Below are positions 42,770 through 51,878 of a DNA stretch of 64,000 nucleotides, piece after piece. Under the pieces are notes generated by a model. That model was not told where the DNA came from and searched no databases. It saw nothing but the letters and a program-made list of their open reading frames with translations. A program made the position numbers and the translations under genes. Origin of the DNA: Sinorhizobium meliloti (GTDB taxonomy: Bacteria; Pseudomonadota; Alphaproteobacteria; Rhizobiales; Rhizobiaceae); contig NZ_CP141212.1 in the NCBI RefSeq assembly GCF_035610345.1, forward strand, positions 2,051,976-2,115,975. Reading direction: 5' to 3'. The stretch's first letter is position 1, and each line of letters begins with the position of its first letter.

Positions 42770-42867
42770 TATCCAGCTGCTGCCGAATGGCCCGCCCGAA
42801 GGGACAAGCGGCGGCGCCTGTCCACCATAGCGTAACCGCAAATAAAATCGCCCACGTGGTGCACGTC

Positions 42868-42893
42868 CCCTCTCCCCGCTTGCGGGGAGAGGG
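42868..42893. repeat. RIME-like palindrome between cyclase and ftsZ2
   Basis: CCCTCTCCCCGC (42868-42879) and GCGGGGAGAGGG (42882-42893) form a perfect 12-bp stem with a two-base loop, followed by TAGGGTGAGGGGC. It resembles half of the rhizobial intergenic mosaic element seen complete at 54390-54550 and sits between convergent genes, so it can also end transcription. Confidence 0.6.
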
Positions 42894-43003
42894 CTAGGGT
42901 GAGGGGCAAACTTTAGTAGGGTCGTGTTCCCTGAAACCCCGCCCCCGTTCGTCACTTTCGTGACATCTCCCCCGTACGGGGGTATCCGCCGGGTCGCCCT
43001 ATC

Positions 43004-44041
43004 CTATTGCAGCGTGCGCGAAGGAGCGGCGGCCGCCTGGCCGTTCATGGCCTCCGGCGCCGTCGCCTGAGTTCCGCGGTTGCTGTCGAGGCCGGTCGCG
43101 ACGACGGACACGCGGAAAGTGCCGTCCAGGCTCCGGTCGAAGATCGCACCGACGACGATGTCGGCTTCGTCGTAAACTTCCTCGCGGATGCGGGTCGCCG
43201 CCTCGTCCACCTCGAAAAGCGTCATGTCCATTCCGCCGGAGATCGACACGAGCACGCCTTTGGCACCGCGCATGGAGACTTCGTCGAGCAGCGGGTTGGC
43301 GATCGCCGCTTCCGCCGCCAGCATCGCGCGGTTCTCGCCGGTCGCTTCGCCCGTGCCCATCATCGCCCGGCCCATGCCCTTCATCACCGTCTTGACGTCG
43401 GCGAAGTCGAGATTCATCAGGCCCTCCTTGACGATCAGGTCGGTGATGCAGCTGACGCCCGAATAGAGGACCCGGTCGGCAATCATGAATGCGTCGGCGA
43501 AGGTCGTCTTGGCATCGGCGATGCGAAAGAGGTTCTGGTTGGGGATAACGATGACCGTGTCTGCACTCTCCCGCAGCCGCTCGACGCCGAGCTCCGCCGT
43601 CTGCATGCGCCGCTGTCCCTCGAAGCTGAAGGGCTTGGTGACGACCGCGACCGTCAGGATCCCGGCCCGCCGCGCCGCTTCCGCGATCACCGGCGCCGCT
43701 CCCGTACCGGTGCCGCCGCCCATGCCTGCCGTGACGAAGCACATATGCGTGCCGCCGAGGTGGTCCATGATCTCGTCGATCGATTCCTGCGCGGCCGCAT
43801 TGCCGATGTCGGGTACCGAACCGGCGCCGAGACCCTCGGTGATGGCAGCGCCCAGCTGGATTCGCCGCTCCGCCTTCGACGTCGCCAGCGCCTGCGCGTC
43901 CGTGTTCGCGGCGATGAAATCGACGCCCTGCAGGTTTTCGGCGATCATGTTGTTGATCGCGTTGCCGCCGCCGCCGCCGACGCCGATGACCGTGATCTTC
44001 GGGCGCATCTCGGTAATGATCGGCTTCTTGTATTCCGTCAT
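43004..44041 (-). CDS. ftsZ2: FtsZ2, short tubulin-like GTPase
   Basis: A 345-residue FtsZ paralogue. The GTP-binding core is intact: [12 protein letters not shown] (residues 15-30), the tubulin signature [17 protein letters not shown] (about 105), and the T7 loop [11 protein letters not shown] (about 205) that completes the neighbour's active site. It stops soon after the tubulin fold and lacks the long linker and C-terminal peptide through which FtsZ1 binds FtsA and other division proteins. This matches the dispensable second ftsZ of S. meliloti. AAGGAGAAG precedes the ATG at 44041. It is monocistronic. Confidence 0.93.
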   Translation of the reverse strand: MTEYKKPIITEMRPKITVIGVGGGGGNAINNMIAENLQGVDFIAANTDAQALATSKAERRIQLGAAITEGLGAGSVPDIGNAAAQESIDEIMDHLGGTHMCFVTAGMGGGTGTGAAPVIAEAARRAGILTVAVVTKPFSFEGQRRMQTAELGVERLRESADTVIVIPNQNLFRIADAKTTFADAFMIADRVLYSGVSCITDLIVKEGLMNLDFADVKTVMKGMGRAMMGTGEATGENRAMLAAEAAIANPLLDEVSMRGAKGVLVSISGGMDMTLFEVDEAATRIREEVYDEADIVVGAIFDRSLDGTFRVSVVATGLDSNRGTQATAPEAMNGQAAAAPSRTLQ

Positions 44042-44266
44042 GGTTCTTCTCCTTGGGCAGTTCCCCGGCCGCCCGAAAACTCGGAACACGGAGAGCGAAT
44101 GCGGTGCGGCGCGAATCAGGCGCCTTCATTCTAGGAATTCAAAAAAGCCACAGAGAAGGCAAGAGCGACAAAATCATGGCAGTCCACAACTACCTTCGTC
44201 GGCAGGGGAACAAAGAAATATCCGGGCACGTTCAATCTGGGTTTCGCGCAAGGAGGAATGGCTGCC

Positions 44267-44461
44267 ATGGGTACCGAACAAGCCCCGACGGCGAAGGGCA
44301 AGCAATCCAGCACCGGCCTGCACAAAAGCGCCGCCAAGGAAGAGAAAAAGACCGAAGCACAAAAGGGATCGGACCTTAGAAAAGGCGCCGATCGGTTCGA
44401 CGAACGTTCGAAAAGTTCCGACGGCCGCAGCGCCGCCTCGAAGCAGAAGCCGAAAAAGTAA
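44267..44461 (+). CDS. Small Lys-rich hypothetical protein
   Basis: A 64-residue (67 if started at 44258) disordered, highly charged protein made mostly of Lys, Ala, Ser, Gln and Glu and ending KQKPKK. AAGGAGG lies 10 bases before the ATG at 44267 and directly abuts the ATG at 44258, so 44267 is preferred. It resembles small stress- or DNA-associated proteins only by composition. It is divergent from ftsZ2 and converges on the HAD-ATPase gene. Confidence 0.6.
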   Translation: MGTEQAPTAKGKQSSTGLHKSAAKEEKKTEAQKGSDLRKGADRFDERSKSSDGRSAASKQKPKK

Positions 44462-44497
44462 AGAGGCGTCTCTTCAACGCCCGCCGCGGGCGCCGGT

Positions 44498-46210
44498 TCA
44501 ACCCGCTTCGGATGCGGGCGCGGTATAGCGCCGGCGCACCGCCTCGGCCAGCCTCTGCCGGCTTTCGGCAGGCGAGAGCGAACGGTCCTCTTCTATGCCC
44601 GCAGCCTCCTCGGCCAGTTCCTCGTCGCCGATGCGTTCCTCGAACCACTTCGAGTAATCGCCGTGGCGCAGATGGTGCTCCCAGGTCGTGTCGTCTATGC
44701 CTTCGGCGATCTGCAGAAACATCGTCAGATTGTGGGCGCGCAAATTCATCTCGTTCTTCGGACCGCGGAAATAGAAGCTTGCCTCCTCGCCCAACCGGCC
44801 CTCCGCATATTTGCGCGTATGCCGCTTGCGGGCTTCCCGGGGTTGCTCGCTCTTGATCCGCCGAACCGGCGTGCGCGGCGTGCGCCGCCAGAAAAGAACC
44901 TCGTCTTCCCCGAAAGAAGCATCCAGCCCGTCCGGCAGCGCCTCACCCAAGACGGAGCAAACCGTCGCGATTACGTCGCGCGCCTTGGGACCGAGCGCTG
45001 CGACCGCAGTGATCTCCTTGAGAGCATCGGGCGAGACGGAGTCCGGATGGACCGTGATCATGATCATGCCGGAGCGGTCGTCGGAAAGCGCGAGCGAGGC
45101 ACTGTCGCGCGCTGCGGGCATGAGATGATGGGCCTCGTCGATAATCAGCCAATGCGGCCTGCCGGTCTTGGCACGCAGCGCCGACAAATCTGGCATCAGG
45201 CCGGCGAAGAACTCGGGCCGGTCGTTGGGCTCGACGCCTGTTGCGCTGACGACGACGTTATCGTCCGGATTAGCCAGGAGCTCCAGCACCTCCCTGCCCG
45301 TAGGCGCGACAGACCCGTTCCCCACGGTCACCGCGCCTTCAAGCCCCTCATAGTCGCCCTCCGGATCGAATATGCAGAGCTGGAAGCGCCGTTCCCGTAA
45401 TCGCTCCGCAAGGGCGGTCGCCAGTCTCGACTTGCCGATGCCGGAACTCCCCGCTATCAGCAGCACGTCCTGCGGTCCGATCTCCACCGGCCCCTCGTCA
45501 TCCTCACCGATCGGCACCTGGTGGCGGGCACTCGCGCACAACGCATAATCGGACTCCATGATCCGGTTCATCAGTTGCTCGACGCCGGCCCCGCGCACAC
45601 CCTCGAGGATCACGTCGGCCGTGTCCTTGAGCGCCGGTAAGGCGTTGGCCACGGCGGCTCCGCAGCCGCACATCCTCAAAAGCGCGTGATCGTTCTCGGC
45701 ATCGCCCACCCCCACCACGTTGAGAAAGGAAAGCCCCATCTCCTTCAGGGCCGCCTTCAGCCCCGTGGCCTTGTTCACACCCGTCGGGAGCACCATGACG
45801 GCGCCCTTGTTGAAGATGATCTCGAGTTCGAGGCCGAGCTCGTTGATCGCTTCGAGCGCGGCTGTCTGGAACGGCTCCCAGGTGGCGACGATGGAACGGC
45901 CGACCGACATCCTGTCGACGCCCTTCTCCTTGAGGCGCTCGATGAAGGCCTCCGGCGGCGAGGGTGCAAGCAGCCGCTCCTCGCCGGTTTCCGGCGTATA
46001 GAGCAGCGCACCGTTCTCGACGACGACCTTGTCGAACACATCGATTTCGGGAAACACGCTCTTGAGGTCCGGCAGCTCGCGCCCGGTCACGAGCAGAAGC
46101 TTGCGCCCGCTCTCCTTCAGCCTCTTCAAGGTCTCCAGAGTTTCCGGACGGACGGCACCGTAATCGGCCAGTGTACCGTCGTAATCCGTCGCAAGAGCCA
46201 TGACATACAT
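44498..46210 (-). CDS. HAD-IIB phosphatase fused to a HerA-like P-loop ATPase
   Basis: A 570-residue two-enzyme fusion. Residues 1-220 are a complete HAD-IIB phosphatase: nucleophile DYDGT (Asp9, Asp11), VTGR at 41-44, Lys147 in GVNKATG, and the acidic GVGDAEND at 167-174. Residues about 240-420 are a P-loop ATPase with Walker A AGSSGIGKS (253-261), the FDPEGDY stretch typical of HerA/FtsK-like proteins and Walker B LIIDEAHH (355-362). A C-terminal part (RAHNLTMFLQIAEGIDD, WEHHLRHGDYSKWF) is a helical DUF5752-like domain. No known pathway combines these. It stands alone between convergent neighbours. Confidence 0.8.
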   Translation of the reverse strand: MYVMALATDYDGTLADYGAVRPETLETLKRLKESGRKLLLVTGRELPDLKSVFPEIDVFDKVVVENGALLYTPETGEERLLAPSPPEAFIERLKEKGVDRMSVGRSIVATWEPFQTAALEAINELGLELEIIFNKGAVMVLPTGVNKATGLKAALKEMGLSFLNVVGVGDAENDHALLRMCGCGAAVANALPALKDTADVILEGVRGAGVEQLMNRIMESDYALCASARHQVPIGEDDEGPVEIGPQDVLLIAGSSGIGKSRLATALAERLRERRFQLCIFDPEGDYEGLEGAVTVGNGSVAPTGREVLELLANPDDNVVVSATGVEPNDRPEFFAGLMPDLSALRAKTGRPHWLIIDEAHHLMPAARDSASLALSDDRSGMIMITVHPDSVSPDALKEITAVAALGPKARDVIATVCSVLGEALPDGLDASFGEDEVLFWRRTPRTPVRRIKSEQPREARKRHTRKYAEGRLGEEASFYFRGPKNEMNLRAHNLTMFLQIAEGIDDTTWEHHLRHGDYSKWFEERIGDEELAEEAAGIEEDRSLSPAESRQRLAEAVRRRYTAPASEAG

Positions 46211-46348
46211 CTGCGTGCCGCCTCCTTCTGTTACCGGCCGCCGGATCCGCTCGATCTTTAGCCGCCGCTATTGTCGTGCTGCACGGTGGAACGTGCAAGG
46301 CCAAGGCTGGTTCCGGCCCGCAAGGCCGCCTGTCGCCGCAAGCTTTGT

Positions 46349-47440
46349 CTAAAGCCGCCAGCCTCCACTCACGACGAAAGGAACGCGAGCACCGTCGCAG
46401 AGCGGCACGCTGCTATAGGCTTTGAGGCTTTGCCCGTCGGGCAGCGCGAGTGTGAGTGCGGAGCGTTCGCCCTCGAAGACCGAGGAGAGAACCCGCATCG
46501 GGATGCCTTCGCCATCCCGATGAACCTGCTCCGGACGAATGAGCACGTCGCAAAGCGGCCCCTCGCCTGCATGCGCTTCGCCTGCATGCGCTTCGACTGC
46601 ATGCCCTTTGCCGCCGTGCCTGTCGGCAAGCGCAGCGCGGAGGAGCGGCCAGTCGAGCGCACGCCCCGCTCCCTCCGGCAAATTCAACCGCACGATCGCG
46701 CCGCGACCGATCAGCCCCCCCACCACCCGACCCTCAGGCCGCGCATAGATATCCGCCGGCGGCGCCACCTGAAGAAGCTTGCCTTCCGACATCACCGCGA
46801 CGTCGGTCGCAAGCGCCATCGCCTCGGCCTGGTCGTGAGTCACATAGATCATCGTGGCGCCGGAGCGCTCGTGAAAGGCGCGGAAGGTCTCCTCCATCGA
46901 CTTCCTCAAATGCTGATCGAGATTGGCGAGCGGCTCATCGAGCAGCACCACGTCCGGTTCCGTGACCAGGCAGCGCGCCAGCGCCACACGCTGCCGCTGG
47001 CCGCCGGAAAGTACAGCCGGCCGCCGATCGGCGAAATCGGTAAGCTTCACCAGCGAAAGCGCGTCGCCTACCCGCTTGCGCCAGGCCTCGCCGGAAAAGC
47101 CGCGGACCTTCAAGGGGTAGCCGACATTCTCCGCCACCGTCATATGCGGCCAGAGCGCATAGGATTGGAATACCATCGCCATGTTGCGCTTCTCCGGCGG
47201 CAGCACACGGGCTGCATCCGAAAGCCGGCGCTCGCCGAACTCGATCGAGCCGTCCGTCGGCTGCTCGAAGCCGGCGATCATCCGGAGCACCGTCGTCTTG
47301 CCACAGCCGGAAGGCCCGAGCAGCGCGAGAAATCCCTGCTTGCGCAGCGCCAGCGACACGTTCGAAACGGCCGGCCTCACCTGCTCTGCACCTTTTCCAC
47401 CGAAGTTTTTGGTCAGGTGGTTGAGGATCAGTTGCGCCAT
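46349..47440 (-). CDS. afuC: Iron(III)/sugar-phosphate-type ABC transporter ATPase
   Basis: A 363-residue ABC ATPase of the FbpC/AfuC class. Walker A GPSGCGKT is at about residues 43-50, the signature LSGGQRQR at about 144, Walker B VVLLDEPLANLD and the switch His in YVTHDQAEA. A C-terminal TOBE domain follows from about 245 and is interrupted by a small tandem repeat (HAGEAHAGE). Its start overlaps the permease stop by 13 bases, so it is the last gene of the afuABC-like operon. The symbol follows the usual annotation of this operon in Sinorhizobium. Confidence 0.87.
   Translation of the reverse strand: MAQLILNHLTKNFGGKGAEQVRPAVSNVSLALRKQGFLALLGPSGCGKTTVLRMIAGFEQPTDGSIEFGERRLSDAARVLPPEKRNMAMVFQSYALWPHMTVAENVGYPLKVRGFSGEAWRKRVGDALSLVKLTDFADRRPAVLSGGQRQRVALARCLVTEPDVVLLDEPLANLDQHLRKSMEETFRAFHERSGATMIYVTHDQAEAMALATDVAVMSEGKLLQVAPPADIYARPEGRVVGGLIGRGAIVRLNLPEGAGRALDWPLLRAALADRHGGKGHAVEAHAGEAHAGEGPLCDVLIRPEQVHRDGEGIPMRVLSSVFEGERSALTLALPDGQSLKAYSSVPLCDGARVPFVVSGGWRL
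46565..46609. repeat. 15-bp tandem repeat in the afuC TOBE region
   Basis: GCCTGCATGCGCTTC occurs twice exactly (46565-46579, 46580-46594) and once with three changes (46595-46609). Being a multiple of three it adds five residues per copy without changing the frame, so its copy number may vary between strains. Confidence 0.7.
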
Positions 47441-49107
47441 GGCAGCACGCCCTCCGGCAAATATTTCGCGAAGAATTCCAGCGCCGCCATCAGCCCGATG
47501 ACCATGACGACGACGAGCACCGAGAGCGCCGAGGCGAGATCGGAAGAGCCGCTGTCGTCGAGATTGAAGATTGCGACGCCGAGCGTCTGCGTGCCGGCGG
47601 ACCAGAGGAGCGCCGAGACGGTCAATTCGTTCGCCGCGATCAGGAAGACGAGGATGACCGAAGCGCCGGCGGCCGGCGCCAGAAGCGGCAGCAGCACATC
47701 GCGCATGCGGCGCAGGAACCCCGCGCCCGCGAGCCGCGCCGCCTCCTCGAGCGAGGGATCTATCTGCAGGAAGGCGCTCATCACCGGCTTGAGGCTAACG
47801 GCGAGGAAGGAGGAGAAATAGGCGGCAAGAATGATCCAGATCGTACCGTAGATCGAAACGCCGATCAGCGGCAGCGGTGCCGCGAAGGCAAGGATGAAGG
47901 CGACGGCGAGCACGATGCCGGGCAGCGCATAGGGGATCTCGATCAGGATCGCCATCAGACTGGCAAGCCGCCCGCGCCGCGTCACGAGCAGGTAACCGGC
48001 CGGTACGGTGACCGCAAGCAGGCCGACTGCAGCGGCGGAGGCGAGGAAAAGGGAATTCTTGAGCGCCGTCAACGTCATCGACTGGCGGAAGAGTATTTCC
48101 CCATAGGCGTTCAGGGTCATGGTGTCGAAACTGAGCGGCACGCCGTAGGCCGGCACCAGGGAACTTGCGATGAGCGCCAGGAGCGGTGCGACCAGCAGCA
48201 GCGCCAGGATTGTCCAAAGCAGCGCCTCCGCGGCGAACCGCATGCGCCCGAGCGTGAAGGCGGCCCTCGCGCCGGCAAGGCCGATCAGGCGATAGTCTCT
48301 GCGCTTGAGCGCTCGCTGCTGCAGAAGCAGCCCTGCGGCGGAAATCAGGGCGATCAGCGTCGAAAGCACCGCGATTTCGCCGAAAGTGGACGAACCGAAA
48401 CTCGCAAACCGGCTGAAGATCAAGGTCGGCAGCGTTTCGATCGAGGCGGGAATGCCGAGTATCGCCGGGATACCGAAATTGCCGATACCGGATACGAAGG
48501 CGATCGCCGCTCCGGCGATGAGCCCCGGAGAGGAAAGCGGCAGAACGATGTCGCTAAGGACGCGCCAGGGCGAGGCGCCGCAAAGCCGCGCCGCTTCGAC
48601 CCCGTCGCGGGGCGCCGCTGCAAGTCCGGCCCTGATCGCCAGGAAGACGAGCGGCGCATGCTGTACGCCGAGAAGCAAGGCGATCCCCGCAAGCGAATAG
48701 AGTGGCTGAGGGCTGCCGAGCGGCGGTGCAAGCCCCAGCGTCTTGAGCAGGGGACTCGATGGACCCGACATCTCCACCCAGGCGAGCGCCGTCACCTGCG
48801 GGGGGATCATCATCGGCAGCATGAAGGCGAAGCTCAAGGCAAGCTTGCCACGGATGTCCGTAAGCGCCACGACAAAGGCGAAGAGTGCCCCCACGAAGAG
48901 CGAGATCGCCGTGCCGCCGGCCGCCGTGATCAGCGTATTGCGGAGCGCCGCGAAGGTCGCCGCCTCGAAGAGCACCCCGACCGCCTCGCCTCCTTCGAGT
49001 CCCTTGATACCTGCCCATCCGAGTCGGATCAGCGGCAGCGCCGAAAGCAGAAAGACTGCGCCGAACACCGCCGCCAGGAGCCATGCGGGCTCCCCGCCCG
49101 CAGACAT
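47428..49107 (-). CDS. afuB: Iron-type ABC transporter permease, two fused permease domains
   Basis: A membrane protein of 559 residues with about 12 spans in two homologous halves, the layout of FbpB/AfuB/ThiP permeases. Each half carries the EAA loop that docks the ATPase: GVEAARLCGASPWRVLSDIVLPL and SLEEAARLAGAGFLRRMRDVLLPLL. The open frame extends upstream to 49458 with 117 residues that are hydrophilic, Arg/Pro-rich and unlike permease N-termini; I prefer the ATG at 49107 just before the first span, although neither start has a good ribosome site. It lies between the binding-protein and ATPase genes. Confidence 0.85.
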   Translation of the reverse strand: MSAGGEPAWLLAAVFGAVFLLSALPLIRLGWAGIKGLEGGEAVGVLFEAATFAALRNTLITAAGGTAISLFVGALFAFVVALTDIRGKLALSFAFMLPMMIPPQVTALAWVEMSGPSSPLLKTLGLAPPLGSPQPLYSLAGIALLLGVQHAPLVFLAIRAGLAAAPRDGVEAARLCGASPWRVLSDIVLPLSSPGLIAGAAIAFVSGIGNFGIPAILGIPASIETLPTLIFSRFASFGSSTFGEIAVLSTLIALISAAGLLLQQRALKRRDYRLIGLAGARAAFTLGRMRFAAEALLWTILALLLVAPLLALIASSLVPAYGVPLSFDTMTLNAYGEILFRQSMTLTALKNSLFLASAAAVGLLAVTVPAGYLLVTRRGRLASLMAILIEIPYALPGIVLAVAFILAFAAPLPLIGVSIYGTIWIILAAYFSSFLAVSLKPVMSAFLQIDPSLEEAARLAGAGFLRRMRDVLLPLLAPAAGASVILVFLIAANELTVSALLWSAGTQTLGVAIFNLDDSGSSDLASALSVLVVVMVIGLMAALEFFAKYLPEGVLPWRN

Positions 49108-49187
49108 GCGCGGGCCACGGAGCCGGAAATATGCCGCTCGCCAACCCGTCCCGGCCTTCGAAGAGTTCGCCGTACGTGCTCGACCGT

Positions 49188-49206
49188 CCGTCACGTAAGG
49201 TGACGG
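49188..49206. repeat. Hairpin in the afuA-afuB interval
   Basis: CCGTCAC (49188-49194) and GTGACGG (49200-49206) form a perfect 7-bp stem around GTAAG within the doubtful 5' extension of the permease frame, consistent with an untranslated intercistronic region. Confidence 0.4.
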
Positions 49207-49465
49207 CGGCACCTCGAAGCCGCGCAGCGTCCGCGTCAGTGGTTTCGGTAGCGAAGCCTGGCTCGTTTCCCTGCTCCGGTCGGCCTCCTCCTCCATCGCG
49301 CCGTCGAATGCGAACCAAAGCCAGGACCGCGCCTTCGATGGAACGCGCAGCGGGCGCTCCAGCTTTTTCAAGCCGGAACCTCCCTCCGCATTCGGGTCGG
49401 CAGTCGGCGTGCAAGGTACCCGGCGCCCGCTGCGGGCGATCTCGTCAGTGTCCGGCATCGAGAGG

Positions 49466-50446
49466 TCAGTTGGTACCGAAAATGCCGGAGAAGGTTTTCA
49501 GGTCCGCCTCGGAGTTCTTCACGGCTTCGGCAGCATCGACCGGCAGCACCTTGATCGCCTCGCGCGCCGGGAAGCCCTCCGGCAAGGCCATACCGTCGCG
49601 CGCCGGGATATAGCCCATTTTCACCGCCACTTGCTGGCCCTCCTCGGAGAGCAGGAAATCAACGAATTTCTTTGCTGTCTCCGGGTGTCTTGCGGTCTTC
49701 AGGACGGCGACCGGCTCCGTGACGGCGGAAACGCCCTCGGCCGGGAAGACGAATTCCACCGGCGCACCCTTGGCCTTCTCTCGGATGGCCATGAAATCGA
49801 CCACCATGCCATACGCCTTCTCGCCGGTCGCGACCGCCTTCAATACGCCGCCATTGCCGCCGGCGGCCGTCGCGCCGTTTTCGGCGAGCGCCTTGTAATA
49901 GTCCCAGCCGAGCCCGTCGATGCCGGCAAGCGTCTGCGCATGGATCAGCGCCGCACCCGAGGTGAGCGGGCTCGGCATGGTGACCAGACCCTTGGCCTCG
50001 GGTTTCGCAAGATCCTGCCAGCCGGCCGGCTTCATCGAAGCGGAAGCGTTGTAGACGATGCCGGTCGTGATCATCTTCGTCGAATGATAGCCGCCCTCCG
50101 CATCGAAGAGCGAGGCGTCATAAGCCGCCGCTTCCGGAGATTTGTAGGGCATCAGATATCCCGTTTCCTTCAGCCGCTGCATCGTCACCGTGTCGGCGAT
50201 CAGAAGCACGTCCGCCACCGGGTTCCCTGCTTCGATCTCCGCCATCAGCTTGGCCATTACCTTCGTCGTCCCGTCCCGCACCCATTCGACCTCGACACCC
50301 GGATTCGCGGCCTGAAACGCGTCCACCGTCGCCTGCGCATCCTCGTTCGGCTGGCTGGTGTAAAGCACGAGGCTTTCCGCGAAAGCGGCGGTGGACAGGA
50401 GGCCGGCGACGAGCGCTGCGGCGACGGCGGGGAGAAGCGTTTTCAT
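49466..50446 (-). CDS. afuA: Iron(III)-type ABC transporter substrate-binding protein
   Basis: A 326-residue periplasmic binding protein of the FbpA/AfuA class. Signal peptide residues 1-23 end in STAAFA. The start of the mature domain ESLVLYTSQPNEDAQATVDAFQAANPG and the segment PVADVLLIADTVTMQRL are typical. The tyrosine pair that binds ferric iron in FbpA is not obvious, so the ligand may be an anionic organic compound, as found for AfuA of Actinobacillus with hexose phosphates. It is the first gene of the operon; a CCCTCGG/CCGAGGG stem lies just upstream at 50454-50483. Confidence 0.85.
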   Translation of the reverse strand: MKTLLPAVAAALVAGLLSTAAFAESLVLYTSQPNEDAQATVDAFQAANPGVEVEWVRDGTTKVMAKLMAEIEAGNPVADVLLIADTVTMQRLKETGYLMPYKSPEAAAYDASLFDAEGGYHSTKMITTGIVYNASASMKPAGWQDLAKPEAKGLVTMPSPLTSGAALIHAQTLAGIDGLGWDYYKALAENGATAAGGNGGVLKAVATGEKAYGMVVDFMAIREKAKGAPVEFVFPAEGVSAVTEPVAVLKTARHPETAKKFVDFLLSEEGQQVAVKMGYIPARDGMALPEGFPAREAIKVLPVDAAEAVKNSEADLKTFSGIFGTN

Positions 50447-50826
50447 GAATTTGCCCTCGGTCGGAGAAAGATCGCGCCGAGGGATAGAGCGGGTGTTTTA
50501 CAGGGATGTGACAGCGAAAAGCCGGAAAAACCTCAGCTCGTCGGCCGGCCGGAGAGTTCCACGAATGTTCTCGGACGATCTCTCTAAAATATTATTGGCG
50601 ATTCAAATCAGCGGCTTGATCGTATTTTCGGGACGGGGTGAGTCCCTCTCACAATTAAATTCGGTTCATCCATTGCATATCTCGAAGCAGCGTTTATATA
50701 TAGCTCATCGAAACTTGCTTGTGACCTTTGTCTACGCGCCGAAGCGCTTCGTCAGATTTCCTCTCAATATCGATCAAACCGGGCTGATATTCGTCCGGGA
50801 ACTCTAGCGATTGAAAGGAAATCGTT
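50447..50826. other. Divergent regulatory region between afuA and cspA
   Basis: No gene is visible. The left end has an inverted repeat CCCTCGG/CCGAGGG (50454-50483) in the afuA leader. The right half is AT-rich, with TTTATATATAG near 50693-50703 about 125 bases before cspA, consistent with a promoter and the long 5' leader typical of cold-shock genes. Confidence 0.45.
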
Positions 50827-51036
50827 ATGAACTCAGGCACCGTAAAGTGGTTCAACAGCACCAAGGGCTTCGGCTTCATCCAGCCCGACGATGGCGCCAC
50901 GGACGTATTCGTGCACGCCTCCGCCGTTGAACGCGCTGGAATGCGTTCGCTCGTAGAAGGCCAGAAGGTTACCTACGACATCGTCCGCGACAACAAGTCC
51001 GGCAAGAGCTCTGCAGACAATCTGCGGGCCGCATAA
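50827..51036 (+). CDS. cspA: Cold-shock protein CspA family
   Basis: A 69-residue single cold-shock domain that binds single-stranded RNA and DNA. The RNA-binding motifs RNP1 (KGFGFIQ, residues 13-19) and RNP2 (VFVHAS, 28-33) are intact. AAAGGAAA precedes the ATG. The upstream leader of over 100 bases fits thermoregulated translation. One of several csp paralogues expected in this group. A strong terminator follows at 51139-51164. Confidence 0.93.
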   Translation: MNSGTVKWFNSTKGFGFIQPDDGATDVFVHASAVERAGMRSLVEGQKVTYDIVRDNKSGKSSADNLRAA

Positions 51037-51103
51037 ATTCGTCATTCGCCTCCGCTGACCACGGATGTACTGGCAGGGAGCGTTTGAATGACGGGGCGCC
51101 CCA

Positions 51104-51164
51104 GCGCGTCTGGTAAAGACGCGCGGCGCTCAAGAGGAGGTCGGGGTAACGCCCGGCCTTTTTT
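51104..51164 (+). terminator. Tandem hairpins and intrinsic terminator after cspA
   Basis: GCGCGTCT/AGACGCGC (51104-51124) is a perfect stem, followed by GGTCGGG/CCCGGCC (51139-51158, one G-U pair) and six T residues. The second hairpin is a classic intrinsic terminator separating cspA from the next gene. Confidence 0.8.
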
Positions 51165-51205
51165 GCTTGTGCCGCCCCCGGGTGGCACGGACGAAGGAGA
51201 TGGCC

Positions 51206-51493
51206 ATGGGCCGGAACACCTACAGCGTTGGCGACAGTGTCGTCCTGAGAGCCGATCTCACGCGCACGGCCGCTGCGGACCGGACCTGCCGCATCGTGTC
51301 CATCCTGCCCGCGGCCGAACATGGGGAAGCGCAATATCGGGTGCGGTTCGGAACGGAGAACTTCGAACGGCGTATCTTCGAACACGACATCGATCCTTCG
51401 GAAACGGCTTCGCCGGTCCAGGAACACGGCCAGGCGGCATCGGTCGAAGGCAAGCCCTGGTTCAAACCCTTGAACATCAGGACGCCGAAATAA
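51206..51493 (+). CDS. Conserved hypothetical protein, 95 aa
   Basis: A 95-residue protein with a small beta-barrel look (YSVGDSVVLRADLTR, CRIVSILPAA, AQYRVRFGTENFERRIFEHDID), reminiscent of SH3-like or KOW folds, but I cannot name a family. ATG at 51206 is six bases after AAGGAG, deciding it over ATG 51200. It lies between cspA and rpsU on the same strand and may be co-expressed with rpsU, 42 bases downstream. Confidence 0.65.
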   Translation: MGRNTYSVGDSVVLRADLTRTAAADRTCRIVSILPAAEHGEAQYRVRFGTENFERRIFEHDIDPSETASPVQEHGQAASVEGKPWFKPLNIRTPK

Positions 51494-51535
51494 AGAACCC
51501 AATCAGCAATCCTATAAAATCGGAAAGGATATACT

Positions 51536-51772
51536 TTGCAGGTACTCGTCAGGGACAATAACATCGACCAGGCTCTTCGCGTTCTCAAGAAGAAGATGCA
51601 GCGTGAAGGCGTCTTCCGCGAAATGAAGATGCGCAGCGCCTACGAAAAACCGTCCGAAAAGCGCGTCCGCGAAAAAGCAGAAGCTGTCCGCCGCACCCGC
51701 AAGCTGGCGCGCAAGAAGCTTCAACGCGAAGGTCTGTTGCCGTCGCCGAAGAAAGTAGCCCGCGCGCGCTGA
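51536..51772 (+). CDS. rpsU: Ribosomal protein bS21
   Basis: A 78-residue S21 protein of the small ribosomal subunit, involved in initiation near the anti-Shine-Dalgarno. The conserved [26 protein letters not shown] and the basic C-terminus [15 protein letters not shown] are complete. The frame begins at a TTG (51536) with AAAGGA six bases upstream and the family-typical MQVLVRDN following, so a TTG start is likely. Pairing with cspA is common in rhizobia, and more than one rpsU copy is usual. Confidence 0.92.
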
Positions 51773-51878
51773 GGCGCGCCCTCCGGCTGCACAGCAGCTA
51801 CGGCGATCCTCGCACGTCTGATGAGCGCGCGGCGCTGTAGGCTGGTACCACTTTGCGACGCGCCCTTGCGCGTCGTTT

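Noticed and set aside
46565..46609. CRISPR-like short repeats
   Set aside because: Units are contiguous with no spacers, and they lie within a coding frame.
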